The notes under the pieces are model-generated. The model was not told where the DNA came from, did not search any database, and saw only the letters and a list, made by a program, of their open reading frames with translations. Both the position numbers and the translations under genes were made by a program. A stretch of DNA of 64,000 nucleotides from an uncultured Tenacibaculum sp. (GTDB taxonomy: Bacteria; Bacteroidota; Bacteroidia; Flavobacteriales; Flavobacteriaceae). Positions 61,598 to 64,000 of this stretch are shown one piece after another (position 1 is the stretch's first letter; the number at the start of each line of letters is the position of its first letter). Location of the stretch: positions 248,001 through 312,000 of the forward strand of contig CANMWK010000005.1 of assembly GCA_947501615.1 (NCBI GenBank). Reading direction: 5' to 3'.

Positions 61598-62329
61598 TTA
61601 TTTTTCGTGATGTCTTTCGTAATCTAACTTCCATTCGCCATTTATTAAGTCAAAAATCATTGTAAAAGAAACTCCTTCGTCTTTTATTACAAAATCAAGT
61701 TCGATATAGTCTTTGCTCTGGTTTATTTCAATAAACTCGATATAAAACTTTGGTAAATCAGTGTGTTTAAATATTACTGTTTTATCTCCAATTTTTAGTT
61801 TAGGGAAATTAGATTTATTCAATTCAAAATATGGCTTAAATATCAATTTCCTTTCAGGTATTTCATTAAAGTGTAGATAATCAGCTACTTTTGGATTAGC
61901 AAATACAGACACTAAAACAGTTTTTAAATCCGATATAATTTTTTTGTTGTCAGTTTTTGTTTGAGGAAATTTAAAATTCCGTTTATTTGAATTTAGAAAT
62001 TTACTATTTCTTGACTTGCAATAATCATATCTCATTCGCAAATCAATTATACAGGAATCTTTATCAATTAGCATTCTTCTTTTAACATCCAAAGTTTTTT
62101 TTCCAGTTTTGTTTGCGTTTAGATAAACTGTATCTCCTTTAATTTCGTATTTTCCTTTTGTATTTGTAAATCCGAAATGTCCTGCTGTAACATATTCAAA
62201 GTTTCCATTTCCATCAAAAATGTAACTCCAATTTGTAGAAGCCCAATATCCAGAATAATTTCCGTTTAAATTCTGTCCAAATACGACTGAACTTAATGTT
62301 AAGAAAATTATTAATATGATGTTTTTCAT
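61598..62329 (-). CDS. Secreted hypothetical protein
   Basis: 243 residues. The signal peptide ends at VVFGQ. The first 90 residues are beta-rich, lipocalin-like (NGNYSGYWASTNWSYIFDGNGNFEYVTAGHFG, then GKYEIKGDTVYLN). The remainder ends in FVIKDEGVSFTMIFDLINGEWKLDYE. No family assigned. The cassette ends GTTACCTACA/TGTAGGTAAC match over 10 bases. Confidence 0.7.
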   Translation of the reverse strand: MKNIILIIFLTLSSVVFGQNLNGNYSGYWASTNWSYIFDGNGNFEYVTAGHFGFTNTKGKYEIKGDTVYLNANKTGKKTLDVKRRMLIDKDSCIIDLRMRYDYCKSRNSKFLNSNKRNFKFPQTKTDNKKIISDLKTVLVSVFANPKVADYLHFNEIPERKLIFKPYFELNKSNFPKLKIGDKTVIFKHTDLPKFYIEFIEINQSKDYIELDFVIKDEGVSFTMIFDLINGEWKLDYERHHEK

Positions 62330-62339
62330 AATTGTAGGT

Positions 62340-62463
62340 AACGGTTTTGTATAAGATTAGTTGCGTTGTTTAAGTAACTAATTTAGCAAATAAAAACCGA
62401 ATAGAAAGTCTGTGAGGACTTTCATAAGTTGACTAAAATCAGCAATTAATTTTATACGATGTT
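62340..62463. other. attC-like site (S39)
   Basis: AACGGTTTTGTATAAG at the left, TTTTATACGATGTT at the right (GTATAA/TTATAC). Close kin of 47045; GTTACCCACA follows, as after S5 at 31461. Confidence 0.9.
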
Positions 62464-62476
62464 ACCCACAGTTAAA

Positions 62477-64000
62477 TTATTCCTCAAAATTACCTTCAGG
62501 GTCTGTTTTTAAAATTCTAGCATATGATTTAGGAGGCCATGTTGAAGTAATACTATAATGAGAAGCTATTATAAAACCATTGTCATTTGTTATTTTTAAA
62601 TCATAACCATGAGTATTAGTATCAAAATCAATATATTGTTTCTCCCAAATTAAATTACCACTGGAGTTAAACTTATATAATCCCATTTCCCCAAAATTTC
62701 CATCGGTTATTTGCCCAATAGTTATCAAATCACCATTTTGATATTCCACAACAGAACGCACTACGTCTTCACATCCGTATTGGAAATTGGTATTCCAAAT
62801 GAGATCACCATCATTATTAATTTTATAAATTACAGATTCACTACAATTATAAGCTCCCCAGCTGTTTCCTATAAAAACAAAACTATTTCCAGATGTCTTA
62901 ATAATTTTTTTTGGAAAATCCATTTTACCATCTCCATATGACTTTTCCCAGATGATATTACCATCAATATCAATTTTTAAAACCCAAAAATTATTATTTA
63001 TATTAGACTGGTTTGGGTCATATGTGTATCCGCTAACCTCAATATCTCCAAAAATTGTAAACGTATTATCTCCATTGTTAATAACATCTCTAATAGATTG
63101 CCACCAAGTATCTCCAAATGATTTTTTCCATAAAATATTACCACTATTGTCAATTAGAATTAAATAGGCTTTTGTAGCAACACCTGTAGATAAAGTTGTG
63201 TTCCAATCATTAGATTGATATCCGCCAATTAAATAATTTCCGTCATTAGTTTCTGAGGCACTATATAATTCACAATTATTTAGTGCTCCACAAGGAAATG
63301 TTTTTGACCATAATAAATTGCCTAATGAATCTAATTTCAAGAAGTTGTGCCAGCCTAATATAATGAATCCACCGTCAGAAGTTTCTTTTATTTCTGGAAA
63401 ACCATGACCTGTATCAATGTCATATTTCTTAAACCAAATTTCATTTCCTTCTTTATCTATTTTAATGGTAAAAAAAGCTCCTCCGCCACTTGGAGTCAAA
63501 TTAATTGTTCCAGAAAATAAATACCCTCCATCATTAGTTATCAAAACTTCATGAAAATCAGGAGTAAATAAATCTACATAATCTTGTTTGATTAATTCGT
63601 ATTCTTTTATAAAAGTCAAATAATATTTTGTTGTTGTGAAAGTAAAATTTATTCTAGTAGTTTTTTCATCTTCATCTTCGGCAATTATATAACCATTATA
63701 TGTAGTTATTTCTGTTAAATCTTCAAGTTTTAATTTAAGTTCAGAAATATTACTTTGAATAAGAGTATTTTCTAAATAGATAGAATATTTTATTGTTGTA
63801 TTTTCTGGATCAGTAGATTCACCCCATTTTAAAAGAACAGAATTGTATTTAATCTGTTCTACTGAGATATTAAAATTTGTAGGAGGTAAATTTATTGTAA
63901 TGTCAGTGTCTTCTCCATTATTATTATCATTAATAATGTTCTCATCTTTGGAACAGTTGTAAAATAATGTTAATAAAATACAACTTATAATTAGGATTTC
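62477..64000 (-). CDS. Lipoprotein with fibronectin-III-like domain and beta-propeller-like repeats (5' end outside window)
   Basis: 507 codons visible plus stop; the frame is open to the window edge, where ILIISCILLTLFYNCSKDE gives a signal with lipobox YNC, so only a few codons are missing. An internal TTG at 63619 is not the start. About residues 45-125 look like a fibronectin type III module (YNSVLLKWGESTDPENTTIKYSIYL). Then at least seven repeats of about 50 residues follow, each with a GGF/GD-I and DxxGNxxWxKxF motif (ETSDGGFIILG, LGNLLWSKTF, SGNILWKKSFG, DGNIIWEKSYG). Surface-exposed binding role is likely. Confidence 0.85.
   Translation of the reverse strand, partial: EILIISCILLTLFYNCSKDENIINDNNNGEDTDITINLPPTNFNISVEQIKYNSVLLKWGESTDPENTTIKYSIYLENTLIQSNISELKLKLEDLTEITTYNGYIIAEDEDEKTTRINFTFTTTKYYLTFIKEYELIKQDYVDLFTPDFHEVLITNDGGYLFSGTINLTPSGGGAFFTIKIDKEGNEIWFKKYDIDTGHGFPEIKETSDGGFIILGWHNFLKLDSLGNLLWSKTFPCGALNNCELYSASETNDGNYLIGGYQSNDWNTTLSTGVATKAYLILIDNSGNILWKKSFGDTWWQSIRDVINNGDNTFTIFGDIEVSGYTYDPNQSNINNNFWVLKIDIDGNIIWEKSYGDGKMDFPKKIIKTSGNSFVFIGNSWGAYNCSESVIYKINNDGDLIWNTNFQYGCEDVVRSVVEYQNGDLITIGQITDGNFGEMGLYKFNSSGNLIWEKQYIDFDTNTHGYDLKITNDNGFIIASHYSITSTWPPKSYARILKTDPEGNFEE

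Noticed and set aside
26022..64000. CRISPR array reading of the regularly spaced repeats
   Set aside because: Repeats are long, variable palindromes separated by whole genes; there are no short uniform spacers and no cas genes.
26022..64000. Prophage or conjugative element
   Set aside because: No capsid, tail, terminase, relaxase or type IV secretion genes; cargo is a mix of single accessory genes.
26022..64000. Integron integrase gene
   Set aside because: Looked for a tyrosine recombinase (R..HxxR..Y pattern) in every long frame of the window; none found.

Overview
The window is AT-rich DNA from a bacterium of the Bacteroidota, almost certainly Flavobacteriaceae; a Tenacibaculum-like marine genus is my guess, but the genus cannot be fixed from this sequence. 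The evidence is a type IX secretion C-terminal domain on an FG-GAP protein, many Bacteroidota-style lipoproteins, promoters of the TTG-N17-23-TAnnTTTG class, and GTCGAG-rich intergenic palindromes. No tRNA, rRNA, CRISPR array, transposase or integrase was found.

Left part (1-25.3 kb) is ordinary chromosome. It holds the end of recQ, a porin-like protein, a decayed sigma-factor remnant, and a secreted FG-GAP/ASPIC protein. Next comes a GbsR-regulated cluster of small membrane proteins with a DCC-family thiol oxidoreductase, a TIGR01777 oxidoreductase and an SRPBCC protein (6.5-11.7 kb). It is followed by an FKBP lipoprotein, a DUF2071 protein, an S9 peptidase, secreted proteins, a DUF547 protein, an MscS channel, a GH19 endolysin next to two membrane coiled-coil proteins, and a peroxiredoxin-like protein. 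A perfect inverted repeat occurs in front of gbsR and again just before two downstream genes; it is the likely GbsR operator.

Right part (about 26-64 kb, running off the window) is the striking region. About 35 mostly unrelated genes, nearly all on the minus strand, are separated one by one by imperfectly palindromic spacers of about 40-190 bp. Each spacer begins AACG(G/T) and ends (A/G)TGTT or ATTGTT. The 8-10 bases at the left end of each unit (GTTR...) are the inverse complement of those at its own right end (...YAAC), and they differ from unit to unit. This is the expected signature of integron gene cassettes, where the first bases of an integrated cassette pair with the inverse core of its own attC. 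I read the region as a cassette array of CALIN or sedentary chromosomal integron type, with no integrase visible here. Seven copies of a ~440-bp unit (a constant 124-bp site plus an ORF-less cassette) are scattered through it, three of them head-to-tail at 58.3-59.7 kb. One cassette (39.56-40.36 kb) is inverted with its site. Some spacers carry a good flavobacterial promoter facing the next cassette.

Cassette cargo: five PF00144 serine hydrolases (beta-lactamase/D-alanyl carboxypeptidase fold), several lipoproteins, and an SDR/NTF2 pair with a divergent HxlR regulator. There is also a three-gene cassette with its own MarR regulator, GNAT, VOC and peptidase S51 proteins, and an LRAT-domain protein. 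SMI1/KNR4-, ankyrin- and possible Imm35-type immunity proteins, a DUF2130 protein, and an AbiTii gene broken by a nonsense codon complete the set. The left end of the array (26-31 kb) has degenerate sites, while those from 44 kb rightward are crisp.
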